From Chitinilyticum piscinae (GTDB lineage: Bacteria; Pseudomonadota; Gammaproteobacteria; Burkholderiales; Chitinibacteraceae), in contig NZ_JADFUA010000002.1 of assembly GCF_015223195.1 (NCBI RefSeq), forward strand, positions 124,001 to 188,000: a DNA stretch of 64,000 bases, in the 5' to 3' direction. The first letter of the stretch is position 1. Each line of letters begins with the position of its first letter. Shown in pieces: positions 30,397 through 40,000 of this stretch. Both the position numbers and the translations under genes were made by a program. The notes under the pieces were generated by a model. That model saw nothing but the letters and a program-made list of their open reading frames with translations. It made no database searches and was not told the DNA's origin.

Positions 30397-30939
30397 ATGA
30401 AGGCATGGCAAAGTCTGGTGGTAATCACGGGGCTGTTGCTGCTGAGTGGTTGCAGCAGCATGCAGTCTGGCAGCAAGGCAAGTGCCGATACGCCCGCAGC
30501 CCACCTGCCAGCTCGCGTTACGGCTGTAGGGTATGGCACGACACCGACCATCGAAGGGCTCTCGCCGGATCAGCGCCGCATGATGGCAATCCGGGCCTCC
30601 AAGCTGGATGCCTATCGCTCGCTGGCGGAGACGGTTGCAGGGCTCAAACTGACAGGCCAGAGCACGGTGAATGCCGCCACGCTGACCAGCGACAGTTTTC
30701 GCGTGTATGTCGAGGCTTATCTGCGTGGTGCCCGGGTAGTGAGTGTGACGCCGCTGCCGGGTAATGGCTACGAAACGGTGCTGGAACTGTCGTTGTCTCC
30801 TGACTTTCAGCGTGAGGCACAGCAGGCTGCCGTAGTGAGCGAATCCGGTTCGTCGTCCGCTACTGCCGAATCACGTACCGTTGCACTGCCCGCGACCCGT
30901 ACGGCAAATGGCAGCAACAATTTCTACCTCGCCGAGTAA
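30397..30939 (+). CDS. flgP: LPP20-family outer-membrane lipoprotein, FlgP-like
   Basis: 180 residues. Lipoprotein signal with lipobox LSGC (Cys about 20), then a domain with RRMMAIRASKLDAYRSLAETVAGLKLTGQ and VEAYLRGARVVSVTPL, as in LPP20/FlgP proteins. In Vibrio, FlgP forms part of the outer rings around the flagellar motor's outer-membrane pore. Identification is strengthened by flgT starting within its stop codon (TAATG). The Ser/Thr-rich tail ends in NNFYLAE. A direct motility role is inferred; the rest of the flagellar genes are not in the window. Confidence 0.75.
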   Translation: MKAWQSLVVITGLLLLSGCSSMQSGSKASADTPAAHLPARVTAVGYGTTPTIEGLSPDQRRMMAIRASKLDAYRSLAETVAGLKLTGQSTVNAATLTSDSFRVYVEAYLRGARVVSVTPLPGNGYETVLELSLSPDFQREAQQAAVVSESGSSSATAESRTVALPATRTANGSNNFYLAE

Positions 30940-32192
30940 TGCAAAAACTGCTTCTAGCCATCCTGACAAGTCTCGCGCTGCCGCTGTCGGCGGCGCAGTT
31001 TGAGGGTGTCGCGCCACTGGGCTCTGCGGGGGTCGAGGCTGCGCGCAGCGAGGCGATTCGCGATGCGCTGCTCAATGCCGGTCTGGCTGCGGGGGCATCG
31101 GTACGCAGCAACACCACAGCACAGGGTGGGGAGCAACTGGAGGTCCGTACTGCACCCGTTGGTGAATATCGGCTGCTGAGTGAATGGGAAGCCAATGGCT
31201 TCTGGCATGTAAAACTCGATGTTCAGTCCGCTGCAGTGGCCGTGGTTCCATCCGGCGCAGGACAGTCACTTTCCGGGTGTGCCGCCGACCGCTACCGCCG
31301 CAAGGTGCTGCTTACGCATTTTTATGTGCAGCAGCCGGGGCAGGTGGTTGACCTGATGCGCGTGCCGGAAAACCTGCAGGCCTATCTGGCTCGTCAGCTG
31401 CAGGACTCCGGGCGCTACCTTCCCCAGCAGGCCGCCTATCAGGCCGCATTCCAGTTCAATCCCCGCTTTGTCGAGCCGCAGCAGTTGCCTGCACGGGTGC
31501 ATGAGTTGGCGGTCCGCTACAACACCCAGTTTGTTGTCGGAGGCATCATCCGCGATGCCGGCAGTAGCGGGCAGCGGGTTGGCGTGGCGGCCGATGGCGA
31601 GCTTCGCGAAGGCGAGCGCAAACAGGTGCTGAATGTGCCTGGCGCCCATTTTTTGCGGCTCGGGATCAAGACTTCGCCCAAGGATCGCCGTTTCGATATC
31701 GAGACCTTTGTTTACGATGGTATCTCCGGAACATTGCTGAGCAGGCAATTGTTCCCCGGGCAGGTTTCCGGGGAAGTGGCGCAGGCCGAGGGAACCGAGT
31801 TTGCGGGTCCGCGTTTCTTTGCTACCGATTATGGCCGCATGGTTGAGCAGCAGTTGCAGCAGGTGCTGGGGCAAATTGATCTGTCCCTGCGCTGTTTGCC
31901 GATGACCGCACGGGTCGTGCGTGTGGAGGGCAAGCAGGTGTATGTCGATGCGGGGGGGCAGAGCGGTCTGCGCCCCGGGGATCAGTTGCGGCTGTATCGC
32001 TTGCAGCCGGGGGGCTTGCCGGTGGACACACTATCCACGCCGGCTGATAGCGCCTTGGGACTGCCCGAGCTGCGCAGTGGGACATTCCTGGTCGCCGCCG
32101 TTCAGCCCCTGTTTGCCGTAGGAACGGTGGAGGGGAGTGTGCAGGCCGGCGATTATGTACGTGTTGACAGTGGCAAGGAGTCCCGCCGATGA
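30939..32192 (+). CDS. flgT: Flagellar assembly protein FlgT (H-ring)
   Basis: 417 residues with a signal peptide (cleavage near LSA-AQ). Three FlgT parts are visible: N-terminal FEGVAPLGSAGVEAARSEAIRDAL; middle domain starting CAADRYRRKVLLTHFYVQQPGQVVDL; C-terminal SH3-like domain VRVEGKQVYVDAGGQSGLRPGD. FlgT forms the H-ring around the LP rings in sodium-driven polar flagella of Vibrio and is needed for outward assembly and motor stability. The gene overlaps both neighbours (TAATG, ATGA), so three proteins are made from one message. Confidence 0.85.
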   Translation: MQKLLLAILTSLALPLSAAQFEGVAPLGSAGVEAARSEAIRDALLNAGLAAGASVRSNTTAQGGEQLEVRTAPVGEYRLLSEWEANGFWHVKLDVQSAAVAVVPSGAGQSLSGCAADRYRRKVLLTHFYVQQPGQVVDLMRVPENLQAYLARQLQDSGRYLPQQAAYQAAFQFNPRFVEPQQLPARVHELAVRYNTQFVVGGIIRDAGSSGQRVGVAADGELREGERKQVLNVPGAHFLRLGIKTSPKDRRFDIETFVYDGISGTLLSRQLFPGQVSGEVAQAEGTEFAGPRFFATDYGRMVEQQLQQVLGQIDLSLRCLPMTARVVRVEGKQVYVDAGGQSGLRPGDQLRLYRLQPGGLPVDTLSTPADSALGLPELRSGTFLVAAVQPLFAVGTVEGSVQAGDYVRVDSGKESRR

Positions 32193-32602
32193 ATGTCGTG
32201 ACATCATTGTGGTTGCGCAGTGTGGTGCTGGTGCTGCTTGGCGGCTTGGCCGCCGGAGCCGTTGCCAGCTCATCCGTGCATCGCAAGCCCCCTGCCGCCA
32301 AGGGGCATGGTTCGGCGCGTTCTGCTGAGCCCGTGTATACCGGCCCGGGGGTTGTTCGTGTGTTGCCGGGTACCGAGTTGCCAGCCAATGCCGTTCTGCC
32401 GCCTGCACGTGGGTATTCGGTCAGCAGTAGCCATGCGCCTGCCGCAACCGCTGCCAAGCCCGCTCCGATTTTCGGGGCGGCTGCTGGTGCTGCAGCAGCC
32501 GGCAAGGCTGAAGGTGCTCCTCCGGCAGCCAAACGGCCGACCAACGAGTTTTATATCGTGAACAACCCGGAGCTGCGCTGGCAGCAGTACAGCTATCCCT
32601 GA
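32189..32602 (+). CDS. Unknown secreted Ala/Pro-rich protein of the flgPT operon
   Basis: 137 residues. A signal peptide (hydrophobic about 10-25, cleavage near AVASSS) is followed by a low-complexity Ala/Pro/Lys region and a short defined tail, NEFYIVNNPELRWQQYSYP. I do not recognise a family. It overlaps flgT by 4 bases and ends the operon, so a periplasmic or outer-membrane role in the flagellar basal body is likely by context. The tail resembles the FlgP-like protein's NNFYLAE ending slightly, which may be chance. Confidence 0.7.
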   Translation: MNVVTSLWLRSVVLVLLGGLAAGAVASSSVHRKPPAAKGHGSARSAEPVYTGPGVVRVLPGTELPANAVLPPARGYSVSSSHAPAATAAKPAPIFGAAAGAAAAGKAEGAPPAAKRPTNEFYIVNNPELRWQQYSYP

Positions 32603-32612
32603 GCGGGCACAA

Positions 32613-33326
32613 TCAGTTGCAGGAGGCGAGTTCCTGCAACTCCGCGCCGCGGTAGCGGGTACTGGCGCGCTTGAGTGCATTGTACTGCTCGGTGGTGGCA
32701 GACCGGATCAGGAAGTCGGTGCGGCGCAGGGTGTCATCACGATCGCGTAATACGGCCGATTTCACCCCCTTGGCGCGGAATTCTTCCAGTGCCCGTTCAC
32801 CGGCTTCGCGAGTGGAGTAAATCCCCAGTGAAATCGCGTTCTGCCAGCGCCGCCCATCATTGACGATGAAGTAATCGTCAACCCCAAGGCCTTTAAGCTG
32901 TTCGGCCTTGGCCTTGGCCTGCTCCATGGTGTCCAGCGGCGGGATATACACCCAGACGCGGTTGTTGCCACTGCTGCCTTTTTCCTGCGCATTCAGCGAG
33001 AGTGCGGCGAGATCCTGTCGTGCCGCAGCGATCTGCTCGCCGACCAGGCCATGCCAGCGCAGACAGAGCTTACCCTCGCTGCCTGCATTCGTTGCAGATG
33101 AGCCAGAAGCTGCCTGGCTTGTGGCCGCGTTGTCTTGTGTCGTTGCATCGGCATCACTGCTCGGGGTGCTGGCAGCGGGGACATGACCTTCACTGACAAT
33201 CTGGATGGCGCTGGCGTTGATTTCCCGATTGGCCGGGTTGCTTGCAGTAACCGCGGGTGGCAACAGCCTGGCAACCGCAAAAATCGCGAGGTTGGCGACC
33301 AGCAATACGAAAAACAGCCATTTCAT
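32613..33326 (-). CDS. Membrane-anchored SPOR-domain protein
   Basis: 237 residues. One N-terminal membrane helix (MKWLFFVLLVANLAIFAVARLL), a Ser/Ala/Thr-rich linker, then a SPOR domain at about 120-205 with VWVYIPPLDTMEQAKAKAEQLKGLGVDDYF and ISLGIYSTREAGERAL. SPOR domains bind denuded glycan strands at division sites. It is the last gene of the STAS-hslV-birA-coaX run and overlaps coaX by 4 bases. Its last codons contain a perfect 9-bp inverted repeat (GTTGCAGGA/TCCTGCAAC, 32616-32640) without a T run. Confidence 0.85.
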   Translation of the reverse strand: MKWLFFVLLVANLAIFAVARLLPPAVTASNPANREINASAIQIVSEGHVPAASTPSSDADATTQDNAATSQAASGSSATNAGSEGKLCLRWHGLVGEQIAAARQDLAALSLNAQEKGSSGNNRVWVYIPPLDTMEQAKAKAEQLKGLGVDDYFIVNDGRRWQNAISLGIYSTREAGERALEEFRAKGVKSAVLRDRDDTLRRTDFLIRSATTEQYNALKRASTRYRGAELQELASCN

Positions 33327-34078
33327 GGCAGAAACTCTCCTTCCCCGCTGGTGCGTAGTGCAGCCAGACCGTGCAGGGCGAGATTATCTACCAGCAGTGC
33401 GGGCTTGTTAAGTTTGTCCGCCAGCAAAGGTGCATCGCCACCGGTCAGCAGCAGCAACGGGATTACGGTGCTGTTCCGGGCGAGGCGGGAAAATGCGGTT
33501 TCGACGCAGGCGGTGAGGGCGCTGACACAGCCTGTCGCAATCGCATCTGCAGTATTATGCGGAAACTCGCGATACTCACCTTCCCGCAAAGGCAGGCGGG
33601 CGGTGTGCTGATGCAGAGCCTGGCGCTGCAGCCGGTAGCCTGGAAGGATCATGCCGCCGAGAAAACGGCCATCCACACTCATGCTGTCGAGCACGCAAGC
33701 CGTTCCGGCAGAGACGATCAGCAAGGGGGTGTCGGGGTAAAGACTGCGAGCTCCGGCCAGTGTTGCCCAACGGTCGCTGCCCAGTTGGGTGAGGTCATAG
33801 TCACTGCTGAGCCCCAGGCAACCCGCAGCAGGGCGCAGCCAGCCGGGTGATCGGTGCCAGTGCTGGCGTGTCCAGTCCGAGATCTGCTGCTGCAAATCCG
33901 GGCACCCGACTGCACAGCCGCTGATGCTGCGGGGGGGCGGTAGCCGCAGCCAGTGCTGCAGTAAGCCTGCAAGATCTGTCGCATTGCCACTGGTTTGCCA
34001 CTGGGCCCCAGCCTGATAATCAGTGTCCAGCAGGGCCCACTTGGTCCGGGTGTTTCCCAGATCGATCAGCAACTCCAT
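33323..34078 (-). CDS. coaX: Type III pantothenate kinase
   Basis: 251 residues. Phosphate-binding DLGNTRTKW at the N-terminus, LGSDRWATLAGA and the SAGTACVLD motif define the type III (CoaX) enzyme, which phosphorylates pantothenate in the first step of CoA synthesis and is insensitive to CoA feedback. ATG 34078 follows the birA stop by one base. In Neisseria the two enzymes are fused in one protein; here they are separate but tightly coupled, the split counterpart of that fusion. Confidence 0.95.
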   Translation of the reverse strand: MELLIDLGNTRTKWALLDTDYQAGAQWQTSGNATDLAGLLQHWLRLPPPRSISGCAVGCPDLQQQISDWTRQHWHRSPGWLRPAAGCLGLSSDYDLTQLGSDRWATLAGARSLYPDTPLLIVSAGTACVLDSMSVDGRFLGGMILPGYRLQRQALHQHTARLPLREGEYREFPHNTADAIATGCVSALTACVETAFSRLARNSTVIPLLLLTGGDAPLLADKLNKPALLVDNLALHGLAALRTSGEGEFLP

Positions 34079-34079
34079 G

Positions 34080-35042
34080 TCAGGCGCTCTGCCTGAGGCT
34101 GACATCGCCGCTGCCCAGCAGAATTTCTTCTGCGCCAGTGGCCAGCCGCAGATTGCCATCAGCACTGAGGCCGACCGCTTTGCCGCGCTGCCTGCTGCCG
34201 TTGGCCAGCAGAGCCTCCACTTCACAGCCCTGCCATGCATGCCGGCTTTCCCATTGGCGGATCAGCGCGTCGGTAAAGCCATCTTGGGCAAACTGAAGCA
34301 ACTGTTGCTCGAGCCCCTGCAGCAGATTGGCCAGCAGGGCATTGCGCGTGCAGCCAAGCCCGGCGCCGCTGAGGCTGCTTGCCTGCTGGTCGACGTCAGC
34401 AGGCGGAGCAAGTACGTTCAGCCCGATGCCAATGACGACCAGCGAGGGGCCTAGCGCATCACCCTGCATCTCGATCAGGATACCGCCGACTTTTCCCCAG
34501 CCATGGCCCATCGGTAGCAACAGATCGTTGGGCCATTTCAGGGCGATATCCTGAACCCCAAGCCGGGCCAGTGTTTGCGCAACCGACAGCCCGACCACCA
34601 GGGGGAGGCCGGCCAGTTGGCTTGGCCCGCCATCGAATTGCCAGCACAGTGAGAACAGCAGCGAGCTGCCGATCTGCCCCTGCCAGTTGCGGCCGCGGCG
34701 GCCGCGTCCTGCGGTTTGCCACTCTGCGGCTAATGCCAAGCCATGGCCCGGGTTTTGCAGTAACTGGCGGTTGGTGGAATCCGTGATGCCGGTGCAGCGG
34801 ATCTGCAGCTGTGAATTTGTCGCGAGCTGTGCTTGCAACTGGCGCTGGTCGAGCCAGTCTACTTTGGGTATCAGCCTGTAACCAACGCCATGTTTGCGTT
34901 CCAGGGCTATACCGTAGGTTTCGCTCAGGGCGAGTGCCCCGGAAATCGTGGCGCGGGAACACTGGAAGCGCTCGGCAAGCGCCGCGCCAGAGGTGAAGTG
35001 TTCGGTGCTGAGGGCCTGCAGGATGCTGAGCGTGTCGGCCAT
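34080..35042 (-). CDS. birA: Biotin-[acetyl-CoA carboxylase] ligase / repressor
   Basis: 320 residues. N-terminal winged helix (residues about 5-60, FTSGAALAERFQCSRATISGAL), then the ligase core with GRGRRGRNW and KWPNDLLL, and a C-terminal SH3-like domain. It activates biotin and attaches it to carrier domains; the intact HTH suggests it also represses biotin genes. It lies 2 bases after hslV and 1 base before coaX. Confidence 0.95.
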   Translation of the reverse strand: MADTLSILQALSTEHFTSGAALAERFQCSRATISGALALSETYGIALERKHGVGYRLIPKVDWLDQRQLQAQLATNSQLQIRCTGITDSTNRQLLQNPGHGLALAAEWQTAGRGRRGRNWQGQIGSSLLFSLCWQFDGGPSQLAGLPLVVGLSVAQTLARLGVQDIALKWPNDLLLPMGHGWGKVGGILIEMQGDALGPSLVVIGIGLNVLAPPADVDQQASSLSGAGLGCTRNALLANLLQGLEQQLLQFAQDGFTDALIRQWESRHAWQGCEVEALLANGSRQRGKAVGLSADGNLRLATGAEEILLGSGDVSLRQSA

Positions 35043-35044
35043 CG

Positions 35045-35578
35045 TTACAGGGTTTCGATAACGTGGTTCTGGTTGGTGTAGATGCAGATGTCGCCGGCAA
35101 TTTCGAGCGCTTTCTTGACCACTACATCTGCGGGCAATTCGGTATTCTCGTAGAGCGCGCGTGCGGCAGCCTGGGCAAACGAGCCGCCAGAGCCGATCGC
35201 CGCAATACCCTGTTCCGGTTCAAGAACGTCGCCATTGCCGGTGATTACCAGCGTGGCCGTCGGGTCGGCGACGATCAGCATCGCTTCCAGTCGCCGCAGG
35301 GCGCGATCCGTGCGCCAGTCCTTGGCTAGTTCGACCGCGGCACGGGTGAGTTGTCCCTGATGTTTTTCGAGTTTGGCCTCGAAACGCTCGAACAGGGTAA
35401 AGGCATCTGCCGTGCCGCCGGCAAAACCGACAATCACACGGTCGTTGTAGAGTTTGCGTACTTTGCGCGCCGTCCCCTTGATCACCACATTGCCCAGCGT
35501 GACCTGACCATCTCCGCCTACGGCAACCTGATTGCCACGGCGAACCGATACGATGGTGGTGCCGTCGAATTGCTGCAT
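35045..35578 (-). CDS. hslV: ATP-dependent protease peptidase subunit HslV
   Basis: 177 residues. A five-residue propeptide after Met precedes the catalytic Thr7 ([11 protein letters not shown]); [12 protein letters not shown] and [12 protein letters not shown] complete the Ntn-hydrolase proteasome fold. HslV forms a double hexameric ring that degrades proteins delivered by the HslU ATPase. hslU is normally the next gene but birA stands there instead, 2 bases on; no hslU is in this window. Either hslU lies elsewhere or the protease works with another partner. Confidence 0.95.
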   Translation of the reverse strand: MQQFDGTTIVSVRRGNQVAVGGDGQVTLGNVVIKGTARKVRKLYNDRVIVGFAGGTADAFTLFERFEAKLEKHQGQLTRAAVELAKDWRTDRALRRLEAMLIVADPTATLVITGNGDVLEPEQGIAAIGSGGSFAQAAARALYENTELPADVVVKKALEIAGDICIYTNQNHVIETL

Positions 35579-35651
35579 GACTTGTCCTGTGTCGTTGGTC
35601 TTACGGGCAGAGATGGGTTCGTCCGGCCAGATCTCAAGGCGCGGTAGCGAA

Positions 35652-36863
35652 TTAGCGCTTCTTGCGGCTGACGCTGACCAGTTCGGTGATGCCCATCAGT
35701 CGCAGCAGGCCGTAGACCATTTCATTGCTCTGTTGCAGTGAAACCGTCTTGCCGGGCATGCCCATGAAAAGGTTGAGCAGCATGCCGGCGGATTCGAAAT
35801 CGATCCGTTTGACCCTGGCCAGGTTGATGCTCAGATGATCCCGGCCTTCCGCGTGTTTGCGGATTGTATCCAGCGCTTCACACTGCTTGGCAGTGATTTC
35901 GCCGCTCAGGCTCAGTTCTCCGTCGCTGCCTGCCGGTGCTGCATCCTGGATTTCGGCCTTGGCCTTGGCCTCGTCTGCCGCGACCTGGCTAGCCGTTCGC
36001 GGTGCGTGGCGCGAATCCCAGGAGGGCGGAGAAACCTCGTAAGTGATCGCATAATCCACGGCAAGGTTTTCGAATTCTTCCTGCAGCCCAAGGGCCTGGT
36101 AAAGCTCGATCAGCAGCAGCCAGAAGGGGGCTTCTGCCGGCATCGGGCGACCTACTTCGATCTTTTCCGACAGCAGGCTGGCCATTTCCTTGGAGCCCAG
36201 TACCTGCAGGCTGAGCTTGCGTTTTTGGGCCTGCTGCCAGCTCACCAGCAGTTCTGCTGCGCCGAGCGTGTCAATCTGGCGAACTTTGGCAAAGTCCACG
36301 CGCAGAATCGGCGATTTGTCAAAACTGGCGCTAAAGCGGCTGATTTCAGCTGAGATTGTGTCTGCTGCCAGTTTTTCGCCGAAGGCGAAATAATTGCTCC
36401 CCGGCCCTTTGCTGCCGGTACCGGCTTGCGGTGTGGCGTTCTGCCAGATGGGCGGCGATGTTTCGAACTCGACCACATAGTTGAGCCCAAGTGCGTCGAA
36501 TTGCTGACGGCGGCCGGTCTGCTGGTACAGCTCGAACAGCATCAGCCAGGTTTCCAGGCGACGTTTGCCCTTGACCTGGGCGATTTCCGGTTCCAGCACC
36601 GCGATGGCGGCATCCGGCTGATTGTTGGCATGCAACATCACCGCCTGCTCTTCGCAGGGGCTGAGCATCTCGGAGCCTACCCCCACCTCGATGGCCATGG
36701 CAGCATGGTCAAAGTGAGCGGCTGTGTCCGCCTTGTCCTGCGCAGCATTCCCCTGGGGCCCAGTACGCCCCGCATCGGGCATGACGGTCTGGCCGGAACG
36801 CATGCTCGTTGCCGGGCCCTTGGCATCATCCTGATCTTTCTTGCGGAAAAACGAGAACACCAC
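35652..36863 (-). CDS. Cytoplasmic protein with two helical-plus-STAS repeats
   Basis: 403 residues. An internal duplication is plain: [20 protein letters not shown] at 106-125 followed by [13 protein letters not shown], and [20 protein letters not shown] at 248-267 followed by [13 protein letters not shown]. Each is followed by a STAS-like domain (about 157-235 and 310-398; [21 protein letters not shown] and [20 protein letters not shown]). No phosphorylatable Ser/Thr is clear. STAS domains usually bind partners or nucleotides in stress signalling. It starts the hslV-birA-coaX-SPOR run. The biochemical role is unknown. Confidence 0.8.
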   Translation of the reverse strand: MVFSFFRKKDQDDAKGPATSMRSGQTVMPDAGRTGPQGNAAQDKADTAAHFDHAAMAIEVGVGSEMLSPCEEQAVMLHANNQPDAAIAVLEPEIAQVKGKRRLETWLMLFELYQQTGRRQQFDALGLNYVVEFETSPPIWQNATPQAGTGSKGPGSNYFAFGEKLAADTISAEISRFSASFDKSPILRVDFAKVRQIDTLGAAELLVSWQQAQKRKLSLQVLGSKEMASLLSEKIEVGRPMPAEAPFWLLLIELYQALGLQEEFENLAVDYAITYEVSPPSWDSRHAPRTASQVAADEAKAKAEIQDAAPAGSDGELSLSGEITAKQCEALDTIRKHAEGRDHLSINLARVKRIDFESAGMLLNLFMGMPGKTVSLQQSNEMVYGLLRLMGITELVSVSRKKR

Positions 36864-37046
36864 GCTACATCCCTGCCGCCTGATCGGCGTATCGAATACA
36901 AGTGTGCATTGTAGCCTCAGGCCCCGCCTAATGACAGTACAGCATTATCCAGAGGGGCTGAAAATCAGCGTATTTACGGCTGTCTGCATGACACCTTGGC
37001 ATTCATCGGGTAGATTGAAACAAAGCCTCTATCGCCTTGGTCCATC

Positions 37047-40000
37047 ATGAAATTCAGCTTGTTCTCCCGCTTTAATGCACGTCGCTTGCGGCGTCTACTG
37101 CTGATCTGTGTAAGCTTTGTGTTGCTGCTTGGGATCGTGGGTGGTGGGTTGCTGCCTTGGCTGGTACGGCCTTGGCTGGAGAGGGAGTTGTCCAGCACAT
37201 TGCGCCGCCAGGTCAGCATTGCCGAACTTTCGTTCAATCCTTATCTGCTGAGGGTGCAGGCAAGTGATGTCCGTGTACTGGATCGCGATGGCAAGCCCTT
37301 TGTGGCCATCAGAGGCCTGGGCATCAATGCCCAGCTCAGCAGCCTCTGGCATCAAGCCCCGGTGATCAGCGAGCTGAGTGTGGATGGTTTGCAGGTGAAT
37401 ATCATCCGGCTTGGGCAGGGTAAGTTCAATTTCTCGGATTTGCTTGCCCCGGACACGACACCATCATCCCGTCAGGATGCCGGCCCGCCGCGTTTTTCGC
37501 TGAACAATATCCGCATTGCCGATGCTAGCGTAGCACTCGATGACAGGGTGGCGGGACAGCGTCATGCGCTGACCAAGCTGCAGATCGCGCTACCCTTCAT
37601 TTCTTCGCTGCCATACCGTCTGGATGAGTACATTACCCCTTCGGTGAGTGGCAGCATCGACGGCACCGCATTTGCCTTGACTGGAAAAAGCAAGCCTTTC
37701 GCGCAAGGGCATGAGACCGAACTCGAGCTGGAGGTACGGCAGCTGGATCTCACCAAGTATTCCGGCTACATGCCCCTGCCGGAAGGCTACGGCCAGCTCG
37801 CAGGATTATTGAGCTCCAAGGTGCAAGTGGTATTTCGGCAGACGGAGGCGCCAGCGGTGTTGCTGCGAGGCTCTTTGCAGCTGGAGCGATTCAGTGTTGG
37901 CTGGCAGGGGCAACCCCTGCTTCAGTTTGGCAAGCTCGGGGTCAGACTGGACGAGCTGGAGCCTCTGCGGCAGCGTTATGCCATCGGACGCATCCAGCTG
38001 GATGACTGGCGATTGAATTTGCTGCGCGGCAGAAATGGCCAGATTGGCGGCCAGCCTGTCGGTGAGCACCAAGCCCGGGCTCCCTCCTCGCCGTCTTCCG
38101 CTTTGAACTTCAAGCTGGGCGAGCTGGTGCTGAACAAGGGCGAGGTGAGCTGGCGTGATGAAACCACTACGCAGCCGTTTAAGCTGCTGCTGGCAAATCT
38201 TCAGGCCAGTATTGCCGGTGTCGAGTTGGGCTCCGGCAAGCCTGCCCGGGTATTGCTGACAGGACGCAGCGATGCCAGTGATGATTACCGTATCGAGGGA
38301 CAGCTCCGGCCCGAATCGCTGGATGGAGAGCTGAAGGTAAGCATTGGCGGACTTCAGTTGGCCCGCTTGCAGCCCTATCTGGCCGGGTTTTCCCGTGCCG
38401 AATTGCAGGGCAGGGTAGCGGCAGAGGCGAAGCTGATGCTCAGAAATGCCATGCCTGAGAAGGTTGGTGATCTGGCAGTTGAGCTGGATGGGGTTGCGCT
38501 GCGACTGCCACATACCCGTGCGCCGTTATTTGAAAGTGGCCAGCTGGCCTTGCAGGGCGGCGAGGTCGATCTGCAGCAGCAGCTTGTCCGGGTGGCCGCT
38601 GTAACCGGGCAGGGCGGTGGTCTTGCCATGCAGATGGGGGTGGATGGACAGCCCAGGCTTGATGGCTTGCTGGTGGCAACCGAGCGGAAGGGGGCGGCAG
38701 CCAAGCCCTGGCAGTTTGGCCTTGCCGCGCTGGACCTGACTGGCTGGCGCGTCCAACTGGCGGATGAGCGGCTGGGAAAAACCCCGCCCTTGTTGCTGCG
38801 TGAGATTCGCCTTGGCGTACAGGATTTCGATCTGCACTCCGGCAAGCCAGCCAGCATGACTTTCTCTGCACTGGGAAGTCGCCGGGGCAGCTACAAGCTC
38901 GCTGGTACCGTGGTGCCCTTCCCATTCTCCGGGCGCTTCCAGCTGGATCTCAACGGGCTGGATCTTGCCTATGCCCAACCCTATTTCACCCGCTGGCTGA
39001 ATGTGTCGCTGGCCAGCGGTTTCGTTTCTGCCAAAGGCGAGCTGCAACTGGTGACTCATCCGTCCTTACGGGGCAGTTACCGTGGCATGGCGCAAGTTTC
39101 CGATTTTTATGCGCTGGATAAAGTGAGCGGCGATGATTTTCTGCGCTGGAAGCAGTTGCGTCTGAGCGGAATTGATGCCCAGCTCGATCCGCCAGCACTC
39201 AAGGTGGGCGAAATCCTGCTGGGGGATTTCTATTCACGGCTGATTCTCTCCGCCGATGGCCGATTGAATCTGCAGGATATCGTCGTGCAGGACGGGCAGG
39301 CCGTTTCGGTAACCAGCGAGAATACCGCGGGCAAAGTGGTGGCGCAGACTGCGGCCAGTCAGGCTGCCGTCGCCAGCAGTGCCAGCGCACGTGTGGTGCC
39401 CGTGAGTGTGGGGCGGCTGGTCTTCAAGCGCGGCAATATCAACTACAGCGATCTCTTCATCAAGCCGAATTACACCGCCAACATGACAGACATGACCGGC
39501 CAGGTGGTTGGGCTCTCGACGGATCTGTCTGCACGGGCCTCGCTGGAGCTCAATGGCAGCGTGGACAGAATTGCACCGGTGACCATCTCAGGCTCCCTGA
39601 ATCCGCTGGCTAAAAATCTGTTTATCGATGTCAAGGGCAGTGTCAAGGGCTATGACCTGACTGCCGCATCGACGTATTCGGCCAAGTATGCCGGCTACGG
39701 GATCGAGAAGGGCAAGCTCTCGATGGATGTCGCCTATTTTATCGACCAAGGCAAACTCAAGGCCAGCAACAAGGTGTTTCTGGATCAGCTGACGCTGGGC
39801 GAGCAGGTCGACAGCCCGGATGCCACCAAGCTGCCGGTCAAGTTTGCCCTGTCGCTGCTCACCGATCGCAAGGGACAGATCAATCTCAATATCCCTGTGG
39901 AGGGTTCGCTGGATGATCCCCAATTCAGCATGGGCGGGCTGATCTGGCAGGTGATCGGCAATCTGCTGGAAAAGGTCGTCACCGCGCCCTTTGATGCGCT

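Noticed and set aside
32616-32640. Perfect 9-bp hairpin as a terminator between flgPT operon and SPOR gene
   Set aside because: It lies inside the SPOR coding end and has no T run on either strand, so it is mentioned only in that gene's entry.
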